A DNA stretch of 53,168 nucleotides. It comes from Thauera sp. 28 (GTDB lineage Bacteria; Pseudomonadota; Gammaproteobacteria; Burkholderiales; Rhodocyclaceae). Location of the stretch: NCBI RefSeq assembly GCF_000310145.2, contig NZ_AMXA01000026.1, positions 1 to 53,168 on the forward strand, written 5' to 3'. The position numbers and the translations under genes are program-made. Positions 19,317 through 28,165 of the stretch are shown here, piece after piece (position 1 is the stretch's first letter; every line of letters begins with the position of its first letter). The notes under the pieces were generated by a model. It saw nothing but the letters and a program-made list of their open reading frames with translations. It did no database searches and was not told the DNA's origin.

Positions 19317-19407
19317 CAGGCCGCACAGCCAACCCGGCGCGAGGGGCGCAGGGCGCAGTGATTGACTGGATGCCGGCGATCTTATGTGAATACGGGAGCG
19401 ACGAACC

Positions 19408-21357
19408 ATGCAAGAAACCAAGATGAACACGGTCGAGGCGATGCCCGATCCTAGCCGCCGCAAGTTCCTGAACACCGCCGCCTTCGCAGGCCTGGCGGGT
19501 GCAGGCCTGTCGGTCGGCTTGTCCGCCTGCAACAAGGAGTCCGCTCCCGCAGCCGGCGCACCGGCCGCCGCTGGCGCACCTGTCGCCGCAGCCAAGGCCG
19601 CCTACAACGATCCGCACCTGAAGCCGGGCGAACTCGACACCTACTACGGCCTGTGGTCGGGCGGCCACACTGGCGACTTCCGCGTGCTCGGCCTGCCTTC
19701 CGGGCGCGAACTGCACCGAGTGCCCTGCTTCGTGCCGGACGCGCTGGTGGGCTGGGGCCACACCAACGAATCCAAGAAGATCATGGGCACCAAGGCCGAC
19801 GGCAGCCTGCGCTACACCGTCGGTGACACCCACCACACCCATGCCTCCTACAAGGACGGCAACTACGACGGCCGCTACGCCTGGATCAACGACAAGATCA
19901 ACAGCCGCATCGCCCGTATCCGCCTCGACTACTTCGTCTGCGACAAGATCACCGAACTGCCCAACGTGCAGGGCTTCCACGGCATCTTCCCGGACAAGCG
20001 CGACCCGGTGGACCCGGCGGTCAACTACACCACCCGCGTGTTCTGCGGCGCCGAGTTCCATATTCCGCTGCCGAACGACGGCCGCGACGTCGACAGCCCG
20101 GAGAAGTACCGGACGCTGTTCTCCTGCGTTGACGCCGAGACCATGGAAGTGCGCTGGCAAGCGCTGATCGACGGCAACTGCGACCTCGTCGCCACGTCCT
20201 TCGACGGCAAGCTCGCCGCAACCAACCAGTACAACACTGAAGGCGGCTACCACTACGAGGGCATGATGTCGGCCGAGCGCGACGCCTGCCTGTTTTTCAA
20301 CATTGCCCGTATCGAGCAGGCAGTGAAGGATGGCAAATACACCACTTACGGCACGTCCCGCGTGCCGGTGGTCGACGCCACCAGAGCCGCCAACACCGAC
20401 CCGAAGACCGCGCTGGTGTGCTCCGTCTCCGTGCCGAAGAACCCGCACGGCGTGAATGCCAGCCCGGACGCCAAGTACTTCATCTGCGCCGGCAAGCTGT
20501 CGCCGACCGCCACCGTCATCGAACTGTCCAAGGTGCTGGACTGGTTCGACGGCAAGCTGGACGACGAAGACAAGGCCATCGTGGCCGAAGTCGAGCTCGG
20601 CCTCGGCCCCCTGCACACCGCTTTCGATGGCCGCGGCAACGCCTACACCACGCTGTTCCTGGACAGCCAGATCGTCAAGTGGAACGTGGACGCCGCCATC
20701 AAGTTCCACAGCGGCGACAAGAGCGCTCAGTACGTGGTCGACCGCCTGGACGTGCATTACCAGCCCGGCCACATCAACGCGTCGCAGTCCGAAACCATGT
20801 TCGCCGACGGCAAGTGGCTGTGCGTGGGCTGCAAGTTCTCCAAGGACCGCTTCCTGCCCGTCGGCCCTCTGCACGCCGAGACCGAGCAGTTTGTCGACAT
20901 CTCCGGCGAGAAGATGGTGCTGGTGGCGGACCACCCTGTCCGTCCCGAACCGCACGACTTCATCATCTTCAAGCGTGAGCTGCTGCAGCCCAAGCAGGTC
21001 TATGACATCAACGAGTTCCCGCTCGCAGTCAAGGACCCGAAGGAAGCCGGCGTCTTCCGCGACGGCAACAAGGTGACGGTGAAGATCACCTCGCTGGCAC
21101 CGGCCTTCGAGCCGCGCGAGTTCAAGCTGCAACTCGGCGACGAGGTCACGATCATCCTGACCAACCTCGACAAGATCGAGGATCTGACGCATGGCTTCGC
21201 GATCCCGAAGTACAACGTCAACTTCATCGTCAATCCGCAGGAGACGGCCTCGGTGACCTTCATCGCCGACAAGCCCGGCGTGTTCTGGTGCTACTGCACC
21301 CATTTCTGCCACGCCCTGCACCTCGAGATGCGCTCGCGGATGATCGTCGAGGCATAA
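19408..21357 (+). CDS. nosZ: Nitrous oxide reductase, Tat-exported (clade I)
   Basis: 649 residues. A twin-arginine signal (SRRKFLN at about 16-22) followed by a hydrophobic stretch shows folded export through Tat, as in clade I NosZ. The seven-bladed propeller contains the CuZ histidine motif DTHHTH. The C-terminal cupredoxin domain has the CuA ligands C630, C634, H638 and M641 in WCYCTHFCHALHLEMRSRM. The enzyme reduces N2O to N2 in the periplasm, the last step of denitrification. ATG 19408 has GGGAG upstream. It is followed by a strong terminator, so nosZ is probably transcribed largely on its own. Confidence 0.98.
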   Translation: MQETKMNTVEAMPDPSRRKFLNTAAFAGLAGAGLSVGLSACNKESAPAAGAPAAAGAPVAAAKAAYNDPHLKPGELDTYYGLWSGGHTGDFRVLGLPSGRELHRVPCFVPDALVGWGHTNESKKIMGTKADGSLRYTVGDTHHTHASYKDGNYDGRYAWINDKINSRIARIRLDYFVCDKITELPNVQGFHGIFPDKRDPVDPAVNYTTRVFCGAEFHIPLPNDGRDVDSPEKYRTLFSCVDAETMEVRWQALIDGNCDLVATSFDGKLAATNQYNTEGGYHYEGMMSAERDACLFFNIARIEQAVKDGKYTTYGTSRVPVVDATRAANTDPKTALVCSVSVPKNPHGVNASPDAKYFICAGKLSPTATVIELSKVLDWFDGKLDDEDKAIVAEVELGLGPLHTAFDGRGNAYTTLFLDSQIVKWNVDAAIKFHSGDKSAQYVVDRLDVHYQPGHINASQSETMFADGKWLCVGCKFSKDRFLPVGPLHAETEQFVDISGEKMVLVADHPVRPEPHDFIIFKRELLQPKQVYDINEFPLAVKDPKEAGVFRDGNKVTVKITSLAPAFEPREFKLQLGDEVTIILTNLDKIEDLTHGFAIPKYNVNFIVNPQETASVTFIADKPGVFWCYCTHFCHALHLEMRSRMIVEA

Positions 21358-21380
21358 CGCAAAGCAGTATCCAGGCAGGA

Positions 21381-21414
21381 AGACACAAGGGGCGAAAGCC
21401 CCTTGTGTCTTTTG
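21381..21414 (+). terminator. Strong intrinsic terminator after nosZ
   Basis: The 13-base arm AGACACAAGGGGC (21381-21393) and its exact complement (21398-21410) flank a GAAA tetraloop, ending in TTTT. It separates nosZ from nosR. Confidence 0.92.
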
Positions 21415-21449
21415 ATGGAGCGTCATTTCGCCCATCAAAAAATTAGAAT

Positions 21450-21498
21450 TTGATAATAAACAAGGCAGGCGGCGGCGGGCCTCAATAGACTCTCCGCC
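21450..21498 (+). promoter_or_regulatory. FNR/DNR-type box and promoter of nosR
   Basis: TTGAT-AATA-AACAA (21450-21463) matches the FNR/DNR consensus at 9 of 10 positions. A weak -10-like TAGACT lies at 21486-21491, predicting a start near 21498; the box centre is then at -41.5. The nosR ATG follows 22 bases later. The second half of the locus therefore has its own oxygen/NO-responsive control. Confidence 0.7.
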
Positions 21499-21519
21499 AG
21501 CTTTCAACCGGAGCGCATC

Positions 21520-23703
21520 ATGAACCCGTTCTCCGCCCTGCGCAGCGCCACCATGGGTGCTTTGCTGGCCGTCGCCACCCTGCTCGGCAGCCCGCCGTCA
21601 TTCGCCCAGACCGCATACGAAGCCCCGCTGCCCGCCCAGATCAACACCGACCCCGACCTCTGCGCGCATGTTGCCTGTACCGAGGTGCTGCCGACCGCCA
21701 GCAGCTTCTCCCACCGCATGGGCAAGCCGACCTACGTCGAGGGCTACCGTGACGACGCGGGCCAACGCAAGCTCGTGGGCTATGTGTTCCTGTCGACCGA
21801 CATCGTGGATATCCCCGCGTACTCCGGCAAGCCCGTGATCACACTGATCGGCATGGATACTGACGGCATCATTACCGGGACCAAGATCCTGCGCCACAGC
21901 GAACCCATCCTGCTGCTGGGCATTCCCGAGAGCGTGCTGACGAAGTTCGTCAACCAGTACCTGGGCAAGTTCGTCGGCGACAAGATCGAGATCGGCAAGG
22001 CGCGCAACGAGGAAGGCTACATCGGCCTCGATGCGATCACCGGCGCCACCGTCACGGTGATCGCTCAGAACCAGGTGGTGATGCGCTCGGGCGTGGCGAT
22101 CGCACGCCAGGTCGGCATCCTGAAGGTCGAACCACGGCCGGCGATCCGCTATTCGGCCATCGACGAGCGTCTGAGCTGGGAGCAGCTGCTCAAGGACGGC
22201 AGCGTACGCCGCCTGACCGTGAAGTCCGAACAACTGGGCATGCCACGCACCGCTGAGCCTTATGTGGACATGTTCTTTGGCCACCTGAACACGCCCTCGG
22301 TCGGCAAGAGCATCCTCGGCGAGAGCGGCTACACCAGCCTGATGTCGCGCCTGAAGGACAACGAGCACGCGATCTTCATCATCTCCAACGGCTACGACTC
22401 GTTCAAGGGCTCGGGTTTCGTACGCGGCGGCATCTATGACCGCGTGCAGGTGAGCCAGGACATGGACGCCTACACATTCCGCGACCTCGACTACCTCAAC
22501 CTTTGGGGTGTGCAGGCGCCCGGCGCCCCGAGCTACAAGGAGTCGGCGATCTTCATCATCCGCGACCCGGGTTTTGCAGCAGCCTACCCGTGGAGCCTGG
22601 TCTTCCTCGGCAACAAGCTCGACCGCAACACCGGCCACCGCGACTTCGTCAGCTTCGACAGCGAATACTGGGTGCCTGCGAAGTACATGGAGGGCGGCCG
22701 GCCCAAGGTCGTCAAGCCCGATGCCCCCTGGGTGCGCGTATGGAAGATGCGCACGGTCGAGATCGTACTGTTCTCCATCCTGCTCGTCGGCGTCGCCGCC
22801 GTGTATGCGATGCGCGACCGTCTGACCCGCCTGTCCACACGCAAGAACAAGTGGCCGGTCGATGGCTTCAAGTACGCGGCCTGGCTCATCAGCATTTTCT
22901 TCGTCGGCTTCTACCTGCTTGCGCAGCCCTCGATCACCCAGGTGCTGACCTGGTTCCACGCCTTGCTGTTCCAGTGGAAGTGGGAGCTGTTCCTGACCGA
23001 CCCCTTCATCTTCCTGTTCTGGATCTTCATCATCGTTACCGTGTTCCTGTGGGGACGCGGCCTGTTCTGCGGCTGGCTGTGCCCCTTCGGCTCGCTGTCC
23101 GAGCTGCTGTACAAGGTGGGCGCCAAGCTCGGCCTCAAGCGCTTCCAGTTCATGCTGCCGATGAAGTGGCACAACCGCCTGAAGTGGGTGAAGTACTTCG
23201 TGTTCTTCGGCCTGCTTGCGGTGTCCATGCTGTCGATGGGTCTGGCCGAGAAGCTGGCCGAGGTCGAGCCCTTCAAGACCACCTTCCTCGTCGGCCTGTT
23301 CAGCCGCAGCTGGCCCTACACCCTGTTCGCTGCGGGTCTGCTCGGGCTGTCGATCTTCACCGAGCGGCCGTTCTGCAAGTACCTGTGCCCGCTCGGCGCA
23401 GCGCTCGCCATGCCTTCGACCTTCCGCTGGTTCGGCCTCAAGCGCAAGCAGGAATGCGACTCGTGCAAGGCCTGCGCCGTGGGCTGCGGATCGCTGGCGA
23501 TCGATGACAAGGGCCGCATCGACCACCGCGAGTGCATGCTCTGCCTCGACTGCATGGTGATGTACACCGACGAGCACGCCTGCCCCCCCCTGGCCCAGGA
23601 GCGCAAGCGCCGCACCAAGGCCGGCCTGGCACTCACCCCCATCGGCGCCGACGGCTACTACATTCCGATCAAGCCGGTGGCTGCAGCCACCCCTAAAGCC
23701 TGA
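21520..23703 (+). CDS. nosR: NosR, polytopic flavin/iron-sulphur protein of the N2O reductase system
   Basis: 727 residues with an N-terminal signal sequence and a periplasmic FMN-binding domain. The motif DAITGAT (171-177) fits the covalent flavinylation site, with Thr177 as acceptor. Membrane helices begin near residue 410. NapH-like cysteine motifs follow in the membrane part (CGWLCPFGS, CKYLCPLGAA). Two ferredoxin-type clusters complete it (CDSCKACAVGC and CMLCLDC). NosR is needed for electron delivery to, and maturation of, NosZ. ATG 21520 is preceded by GGAG. It is 17 bases before a small membrane-protein gene. Confidence 0.97.
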   Translation: MNPFSALRSATMGALLAVATLLGSPPSFAQTAYEAPLPAQINTDPDLCAHVACTEVLPTASSFSHRMGKPTYVEGYRDDAGQRKLVGYVFLSTDIVDIPAYSGKPVITLIGMDTDGIITGTKILRHSEPILLLGIPESVLTKFVNQYLGKFVGDKIEIGKARNEEGYIGLDAITGATVTVIAQNQVVMRSGVAIARQVGILKVEPRPAIRYSAIDERLSWEQLLKDGSVRRLTVKSEQLGMPRTAEPYVDMFFGHLNTPSVGKSILGESGYTSLMSRLKDNEHAIFIISNGYDSFKGSGFVRGGIYDRVQVSQDMDAYTFRDLDYLNLWGVQAPGAPSYKESAIFIIRDPGFAAAYPWSLVFLGNKLDRNTGHRDFVSFDSEYWVPAKYMEGGRPKVVKPDAPWVRVWKMRTVEIVLFSILLVGVAAVYAMRDRLTRLSTRKNKWPVDGFKYAAWLISIFFVGFYLLAQPSITQVLTWFHALLFQWKWELFLTDPFIFLFWIFIIVTVFLWGRGLFCGWLCPFGSLSELLYKVGAKLGLKRFQFMLPMKWHNRLKWVKYFVFFGLLAVSMLSMGLAEKLAEVEPFKTTFLVGLFSRSWPYTLFAAGLLGLSIFTERPFCKYLCPLGAALAMPSTFRWFGLKRKQECDSCKACAVGCGSLAIDDKGRIDHRECMLCLDCMVMYTDEHACPPLAQERKRRTKAGLALTPIGADGYYIPIKPVAAATPKA

Positions 23704-23720
23704 ACCAGGAGGACACGAGA

Positions 23721-24143
23721 ATGGTCGATCCGCGCATCCTGACCGAAGCCGTCCACCCACCCTACGAGGACAAGGGAGCAACCCGCCTGCTGGCCGAGGC
23801 CTGGGACCACATCTGGCCGTGGAGCCGCAGCGGCTTCGAGCGCCAACGCGCCGTGCAGGCGGCGGGGCTGGCTATTGCGGTGGCCGCCACGGTGGCCTGG
23901 GTACTGGCCGCAATGGGCAACCTGACACCTGGCGCCATCATCGGCTGGTGGTTCGGCTGGAGTGTCTTCGAGGTCGTGGTGCGCATGGGCGCCAAGCCCT
24001 ACGTGAAGGACGGCCCCTGGTGGGGCCGGCGCTACCGCAAGGCCAGCCCGATGGACATGGTGTGCTACGTCGGCTTCAAGAACCTGCTGGTCGGCGCTGT
24101 GCTCTTCATCGGCCTCAAGAGCCTCGGCCTGATCGTGATCTGA
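23721..24143 (+). CDS. Unrecognised 140-residue inner-membrane protein in the nos operon
   Basis: I do not recognise this family by name. It has a hydrophilic N-terminus of about 45 residues (HPPYEDKGATRLLAEAWDHI), then three likely membrane helices (about 47-66, 68-90 and 118-140). A basic aromatic loop (KPYVKDGPWWGRRYRKASP) lies between the second and third. It is 17 bases after nosR and before nosD, in the same orientation, with GGAGG upstream, so it is part of the nos transcript. Its position suggests a role in NosR function, NosZ maturation or electron flow. It lacks cysteine motifs for cofactors. Confidence 0.75.
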   Translation: MVDPRILTEAVHPPYEDKGATRLLAEAWDHIWPWSRSGFERQRAVQAAGLAIAVAATVAWVLAAMGNLTPGAIIGWWFGWSVFEVVVRMGAKPYVKDGPWWGRRYRKASPMDMVCYVGFKNLLVGAVLFIGLKSLGLIVI

Positions 24144-24147
24144 GCGC

Positions 24148-24163
24148 AGCCCGGCAACGGGCT
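24148..24163 (+). other. Short hairpin between orf140 and nosD
   Basis: AGCCCG-GCAA-CGGGCT forms a six-base stem with a GCAA tetraloop just after the orf140 stop, followed by GGTTGAAAAAA rather than a T-tract. It is more likely an RNA processing or stability element than a terminator. Confidence 0.45.
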
Positions 24164-24187
24164 GGTTGAAAAAAGGCGGAGCGCTGC

Positions 24188-24201
24188 TTCACCCAGATCA
24201 A
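24188..24201 (+). promoter_or_regulatory. Weak FNR/DNR-like box upstream of nosD
   Basis: TTCAC-CCAG-ATCAA matches the FNR/DNR consensus at 8 of 10 positions, with one perfect half-site. It lies 55 bases before the nosD start, but no good -10 sequence is seen at the expected distance. Possibly an internal promoter, or chance. Confidence 0.3.
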
Positions 24202-24256
24202 GGCAGCATGCGGCACTTCGTCGCACACTGGCGCCAGCCTCGCCACAGAGCAGACA

Positions 24257-25552
24257 ATGCCCCACCCCCTCTTGCCCTTTCGCTTTGCCGTATCCATCGC
24301 CTTCGTCGTCCTGCTCGCCGCCGGGATCCTGCCGGCCCACGCGGCGACCTGGCGGGTGCAGGCCGGCGAATCGATCCAGGCCGCAATCGAGCGTGCGGCG
24401 GCCGGCGACACCGTGGAAGTCGAGCGCGCACGCTACGTCGAGAACCTGCGCATCGACAAGGCGCTGACCCTGCGTGGGCTCAACCGGCCGACGATCTCGG
24501 GAGGGCTGCGCGGCGACACCATCCGCATCACCGCCAGCGACGTCACGATCGAGGGCCTGATCGTGTCGGACTCCGGCGACAGCCTGCGCGAGCAGAACGC
24601 CGGCATCTACATCTTTCCCGGCTCGGACCGCGTGGTGGTGCGCAATTGCGACATCACCTACAGCCTGTTCGGGCTGTGGATCGAAAAGGCCAACGACGTC
24701 CTGATCGAGGGCAACCTGATCACCGGCAAGCGCGAGTACGCCTCGCCACAGCGCGGCAACGGCATCCAGCTCTACAACACCCGCCGGGCGCGCATCATCC
24801 GCAACAACGTCAGCTTCGTGCGCGATGCGCTCTATGTCGATGTGTCGCATGACGCCGAGTTCCGTGACAACAAGCTGCACCACAGTCGCTACGGCACGCA
24901 TTACATGAATGCCTACGACAACCTGTGGGAGAACAACGAGACCTGGATGAACCGCGGCGGGCTGGCGCTGATGGAAGTGCGCCGCCTGACGGTGCGCAAC
25001 AACCGCGCCTGGGCCAACTCGGACCACGGCATCATGCTGCGCACCATCCAGGATTCGGTGATCGAGAACAACGTGGTCGCCGGCAACCAGCGCGGCTTCT
25101 TCATCTACGACGCCGAATACAACACCCTGCGCGGCAACACCGTGGTCGACAACGTGGTCGGCATCCACCTGTGGGCGGGCTCCAAGAACAACGTGGTCGA
25201 ACGCAATGACTTCATCTTCAACCGCGAACAGGTGCGCTACGTCGGCGCGCGCGACATGGTCTGGGGCGAACAGGAAGGCAACCACTGGGGCAACTACCTC
25301 GGCTGGGACCGTGACGGCGACGGCATCGGCGACGTGCCCTACGAAGCCAATGACCTCGTCGACCGCCTGACCTGGCGCCATCCGATGATGAAGCTGCTGC
25401 TCGGCAGCCCGGCAGTGCAGACCCTGCGCATGGTCGCGCAGCAGTTCCCACTGCTGCGCGCGCAAAGCGTCGTCGATCCGAATCCGCGGATGGAGCCCAA
25501 CAACCCTGACTGGAGCCAATGGCGTGGCAGACACTTCCCCCGCGCTCAATGA
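24257..25552 (+). CDS. nosD: NosD, periplasmic beta-helix maturation protein of N2O reductase
   Basis: 431 residues with a signal peptide ending near HAATWRV. It is made of CASH/parallel beta-helix repeats, with many NN and GN turn motifs (VRNNRAWANSDHGIML, IENNVVAGNQRGFFIYDAEY). The C-terminal WGNYLGWDRDGDGIGDVPYE block is typical of NosD. With NosF and NosY it forms the ABC-type complex required to assemble the CuZ site of NosZ. Its end overlaps nosF by 29 bases. Confidence 0.97.
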   Translation: MPHPLLPFRFAVSIAFVVLLAAGILPAHAATWRVQAGESIQAAIERAAAGDTVEVERARYVENLRIDKALTLRGLNRPTISGGLRGDTIRITASDVTIEGLIVSDSGDSLREQNAGIYIFPGSDRVVVRNCDITYSLFGLWIEKANDVLIEGNLITGKREYASPQRGNGIQLYNTRRARIIRNNVSFVRDALYVDVSHDAEFRDNKLHHSRYGTHYMNAYDNLWENNETWMNRGGLALMEVRRLTVRNNRAWANSDHGIMLRTIQDSVIENNVVAGNQRGFFIYDAEYNTLRGNTVVDNVVGIHLWAGSKNNVVERNDFIFNREQVRYVGARDMVWGEQEGNHWGNYLGWDRDGDGIGDVPYEANDLVDRLTWRHPMMKLLLGSPAVQTLRMVAQQFPLLRAQSVVDPNPRMEPNNPDWSQWRGRHFPRAQ

Positions 25553-26471
25553 GGCCGGCAAGGCGATGATCGTCGCCCGCGGCGTGCGCAAGCATTTCGG
25601 TGCGATCCACGCGGTCGATGGCGTCGACCTCGACATCCGGGGGGGCGAGCTCTTCGGCCTCATCGGCCACAACGGTGCCGGCAAGAGCACCCTGTTCAAG
25701 ATGATGCTCGGCCTGATCCCGATCACCGCCGGCGAGATCCGCATCGATGGCGCCCCGGTGGGTGCTGGCGGCGGCAGCTTCCGCGCGGTGCGCCGCAAGG
25801 TCGGCTACCTGCCCGAGAACGTCGTCCTCTACGACAACCTGACCGGGCTCGAAACCCTCGATTTCTTCGCCCGCCTCAAAGGGGTGTCGCCCGCCGACAA
25901 CATGCGCGTACTGGAGCGCGTGGGCCTGGTTCACGCCGCCCGCCGACGCGTGCGCGAATACTCGAAAGGCATGCGTCAGCGCCTGGGCTTTGCCCAGGCC
26001 TTGCTCGGGCGGCCGCGCATCCTGTTCCTCGACGAACCGACCAACGGCCTCGACCCCGAGGCGATCCGCGGCTTCTATGCCATCCTGCGCCAGCTGCGCA
26101 GCGAGGGCGTGACCACCGTCATCACCTCGCACATCCTGGCCGAGATCCAGGAGCGCGTGGACCGGCTGGCCATCATGGCTGCAGGCAAGGTACAGGCCGT
26201 CGGCACCGTGGCCGGACTGCGCGAAAGGATGGACCTGCCGCTGTGGTTCGACGTGCGCGTTGCGCCAGCCGATTTCGAAGCAGTGCGCGCGGTGCTCGGC
26301 CATCTGCCCGTCGGTGCCGTCGAGGCGCACGACGACCACGTGGCAGTGCAGTGCGCACGCGAATCGAAAATGGCCGTCATCGCCGCGCTGGCCTCGCTCG
26401 ACGGCAAGGTGCTCGACCTGAGCGTGCGCGAACCTTCGCTCGAAGACGTGTTCTTCGGCTTTTCGGACTGA
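25524..26471 (+). CDS. nosF: NosF, ABC transporter ATP-binding protein
   Basis: 315 residues. Walker A is GHNGAGKST, the signature-like motif is YSKGMRQRLGFAQ, Walker B is ILFLDEPTNGLDPE, and the switch histidine is in TSHILAEIQ. It powers the NosDFY complex at the cytoplasmic face. The start used is GTG 25524, with GGAG eight bases upstream inside nosD; an internal ATG 14 codons further in would still keep the domain. A C-terminal regulatory part of about 90 residues follows the ATPase domain. Confidence 0.96.
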   Translation: MADTSPALNEAGKAMIVARGVRKHFGAIHAVDGVDLDIRGGELFGLIGHNGAGKSTLFKMMLGLIPITAGEIRIDGAPVGAGGGSFRAVRRKVGYLPENVVLYDNLTGLETLDFFARLKGVSPADNMRVLERVGLVHAARRRVREYSKGMRQRLGFAQALLGRPRILFLDEPTNGLDPEAIRGFYAILRQLRSEGVTTVITSHILAEIQERVDRLAIMAAGKVQAVGTVAGLRERMDLPLWFDVRVAPADFEAVRAVLGHLPVGAVEAHDDHVAVQCARESKMAVIAALASLDGKVLDLSVREPSLEDVFFGFSD

Positions 26472-26481
26472 GAGGCAGGCC

Positions 26482-27297
26482 ATGGAGTTCTCGCAGATCA
26501 CAACCATCGCCGGCAAGGAATTCTGGGACCGCATCCGCAACCGCTGGGTGCTTGCGGTGGCCCTGGTATTCACCGTGTTCGCGCTGTCGATCGCCTATTT
26601 CGGCTCGGCCCAGCAAGGCGCGGTCGGGTTCCGCTCGATCGAGGTCACCATTGCCAGCCTGGTCAGCCTGGTCATCTACCTCATCCCCTTGATCGCGCTC
26701 CTGCTCGGCTTCGACGCCATCGTCGGCGAACGCGAGCGCGGCTCGCTCGATCTCCTGCTGTCGATGCCGATCACCCGCTTCGAGCTACTGCTGGGCAAGT
26801 ACCTCGGCCTGGCCGGCGCGCTCACCTTCTCGACCATCGCCGGCTTCGGTCTGGTCGGGATCGTGCTGTCGGCCCAGCTCGACCTCAACGCGCTGTTCCA
26901 TTACTTCGGCTTCATGCTCAGCTCGGTCCTGCTGGGCTGCGCCTTCCTGAGTCTGGCAGTGATGCTGTCGGTGTTCGCCAGCGACCGTACCCGCGCCTCA
27001 GGCCTCGCGATCGCGCTGTGGTTCTTCTTCGTGCTGATCTTCGACCTGCTGGTGCTGGGCGTGCTGGTGGTGACAGGCGGCCAGTGGGGCGGCGAGGCGC
27101 TGCCCTACGTGATGCTGCTCAACCCGGCCGACGTGTTCCGCATCCTCAACATCTTCACGCTGGAAGATGTACGTACGCTCTACGGCCTGGCCACGGTCTT
27201 CCCGGCCACCCTCGCCCAGCCCTGGCTGCTGGGCCTGGTGATGGCGGGCTGGATCGCGGCACCGCTGGCCATTGCCGCCTGGCGCTTCAGGCGCTGA
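26482..27297 (+). CDS. nosY: NosY, ABC transporter permease
   Basis: 271 residues, about six membrane helices, of the ABC-2 type permease family. The N-terminus ITTIAGKEFWDRIRNRWVL and the cytoplasmic motif GERERGSLDLLLSMPITR are characteristic. It forms the membrane channel of NosDFY. ATG 26482 lies ten bases after the nosF stop. Confidence 0.96.
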   Translation: MEFSQITTIAGKEFWDRIRNRWVLAVALVFTVFALSIAYFGSAQQGAVGFRSIEVTIASLVSLVIYLIPLIALLLGFDAIVGERERGSLDLLLSMPITRFELLLGKYLGLAGALTFSTIAGFGLVGIVLSAQLDLNALFHYFGFMLSSVLLGCAFLSLAVMLSVFASDRTRASGLAIALWFFFVLIFDLLVLGVLVVTGGQWGGEALPYVMLLNPADVFRILNIFTLEDVRTLYGLATVFPATLAQPWLLGLVMAGWIAAPLAIAAWRFRR

Positions 27298-27335
27298 GAC
27301 CCTGCAATACGTTCTGACTGAATGGAGCAATCCTC

Positions 27336-27878
27336 ATGTGCACACATCACGCCTGCCAGAGCCGCCGCCGCTTCCTGATGGCCGCTGCCGGCGCTGGCCT
27401 GCTGGCTGCCTGCGGCAGCGGCAGCGAAGGCGGTACCGGCAACCTGGTGCCGCTCGAGATCGATCTCAACTCGAGCTGCGCACTCGACGGCATGCTGCTC
27501 GCCGACTATCCCGGCCCGAAGGTGCAGATGCACTACGCAGGGCGCGCCGAGCCCGACTGGTTCTGCGACACCATCGAGATGTTCAGCATCTACCTCAACC
27601 CAGAGCAGGCACGCGTCGTCCGCGCCATCTTCGTGCAGGACATGGGCAAGGCCGACTGGGACAGCCCGAAGGGCCATTGGATAGACGCCAAGACGGCGTT
27701 CTACGTCTTCGGCTCCAGGCGACTGGGCAGCATGGGCCCCACGGCAGCCTCCTTCTCGATCGAGGCGGAAGCCAAGGCTTTCGCCGACGAACATGGCGGC
27801 CGCGTGCTGCGTTTCAACGACGTCACCCCGGACATGGTCGTCCTGGACGGTGGCGCCCTTCATGATCAGCGAATGTAA
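27336..27878 (+). CDS. nosL: NosL-family copper-chaperone lipoprotein, first copy
   Basis: 180 residues. SRRRFLMAAAGAGLLAAC combines a twin-arginine signal with a lipobox LAAC (Cys26), so a Tat-exported lipoprotein is likely. The NosL core is present (DGMLLADYPGPKVQMHYAGR), but the usual CxxCGM metal site reads CALDGM: Cys48 and Met53 remain and the second cysteine is Asp51. WFCDTIEMFSIYL follows, with another cysteine (Cys77). NosL delivers Cu(I) to NosZ. GGAG precedes the ATG. The next three genes follow closely. Confidence 0.9.
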   Translation: MCTHHACQSRRRFLMAAAGAGLLAACGSGSEGGTGNLVPLEIDLNSSCALDGMLLADYPGPKVQMHYAGRAEPDWFCDTIEMFSIYLNPEQARVVRAIFVQDMGKADWDSPKGHWIDAKTAFYVFGSRRLGSMGPTAASFSIEAEAKAFADEHGGRVLRFNDVTPDMVVLDGGALHDQRM

Positions 27879-27892
27879 ATAGGCAATAGAAC

Positions 27893-28165
27893 ATGGATCC
27901 GGTCTACAGCGCCCTCCCTCCCGATGATGCCGCGCATGTGCAGCGGCTCAGCCGACTGATGTACGAAAGCAGGGAAAACTGCCGCGATGTCCTCAATGCC
28001 CTTGGCGCCGGCTCGGCGGACGAACTCCTCGCCCGTATCGCGCACGCCGAACTGCCCGAACACCCGGCCTACGAGCACTACCTTGCCGCACGCATCCTCG
28101 CCGACACGCACGAGATCGCACGCAGCGAAGTCGCACGCATCCTGAAGGAGGCCAACGCACAATGA
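27893..28165 (+). CDS. Unrecognised 90-residue helical protein in the nos operon
   Basis: Family not recognised. The 90 residues look all-helical and acidic, with HVQRLSRLMYESRENCRDVLNAL and a C-terminal HEIARSEVARILKEA helix. No signal peptide or membrane segment is seen, so it is probably cytoplasmic. It lies 14 bases after nosL and overlaps the next gene by ATGA, a sign of translational coupling. Its ribosome-binding site is poor, so it may depend on translation of nosL. A single cysteine (CRDVL) is present. Confidence 0.7.
   Translation: MDPVYSALPPDDAAHVQRLSRLMYESRENCRDVLNALGAGSADELLARIAHAELPEHPAYEHYLAARILADTHEIARSEVARILKEANAQ

Noticed and set aside
19246-21507. 753-codon open frame on the minus strand opposite nosZ
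   Set aside because: It mirrors nosZ in a GC-rich genome, has no recognisable domain and would cross the nosZ promoter and terminator. The same holds for the long frame opposite nosR (21598-23781).
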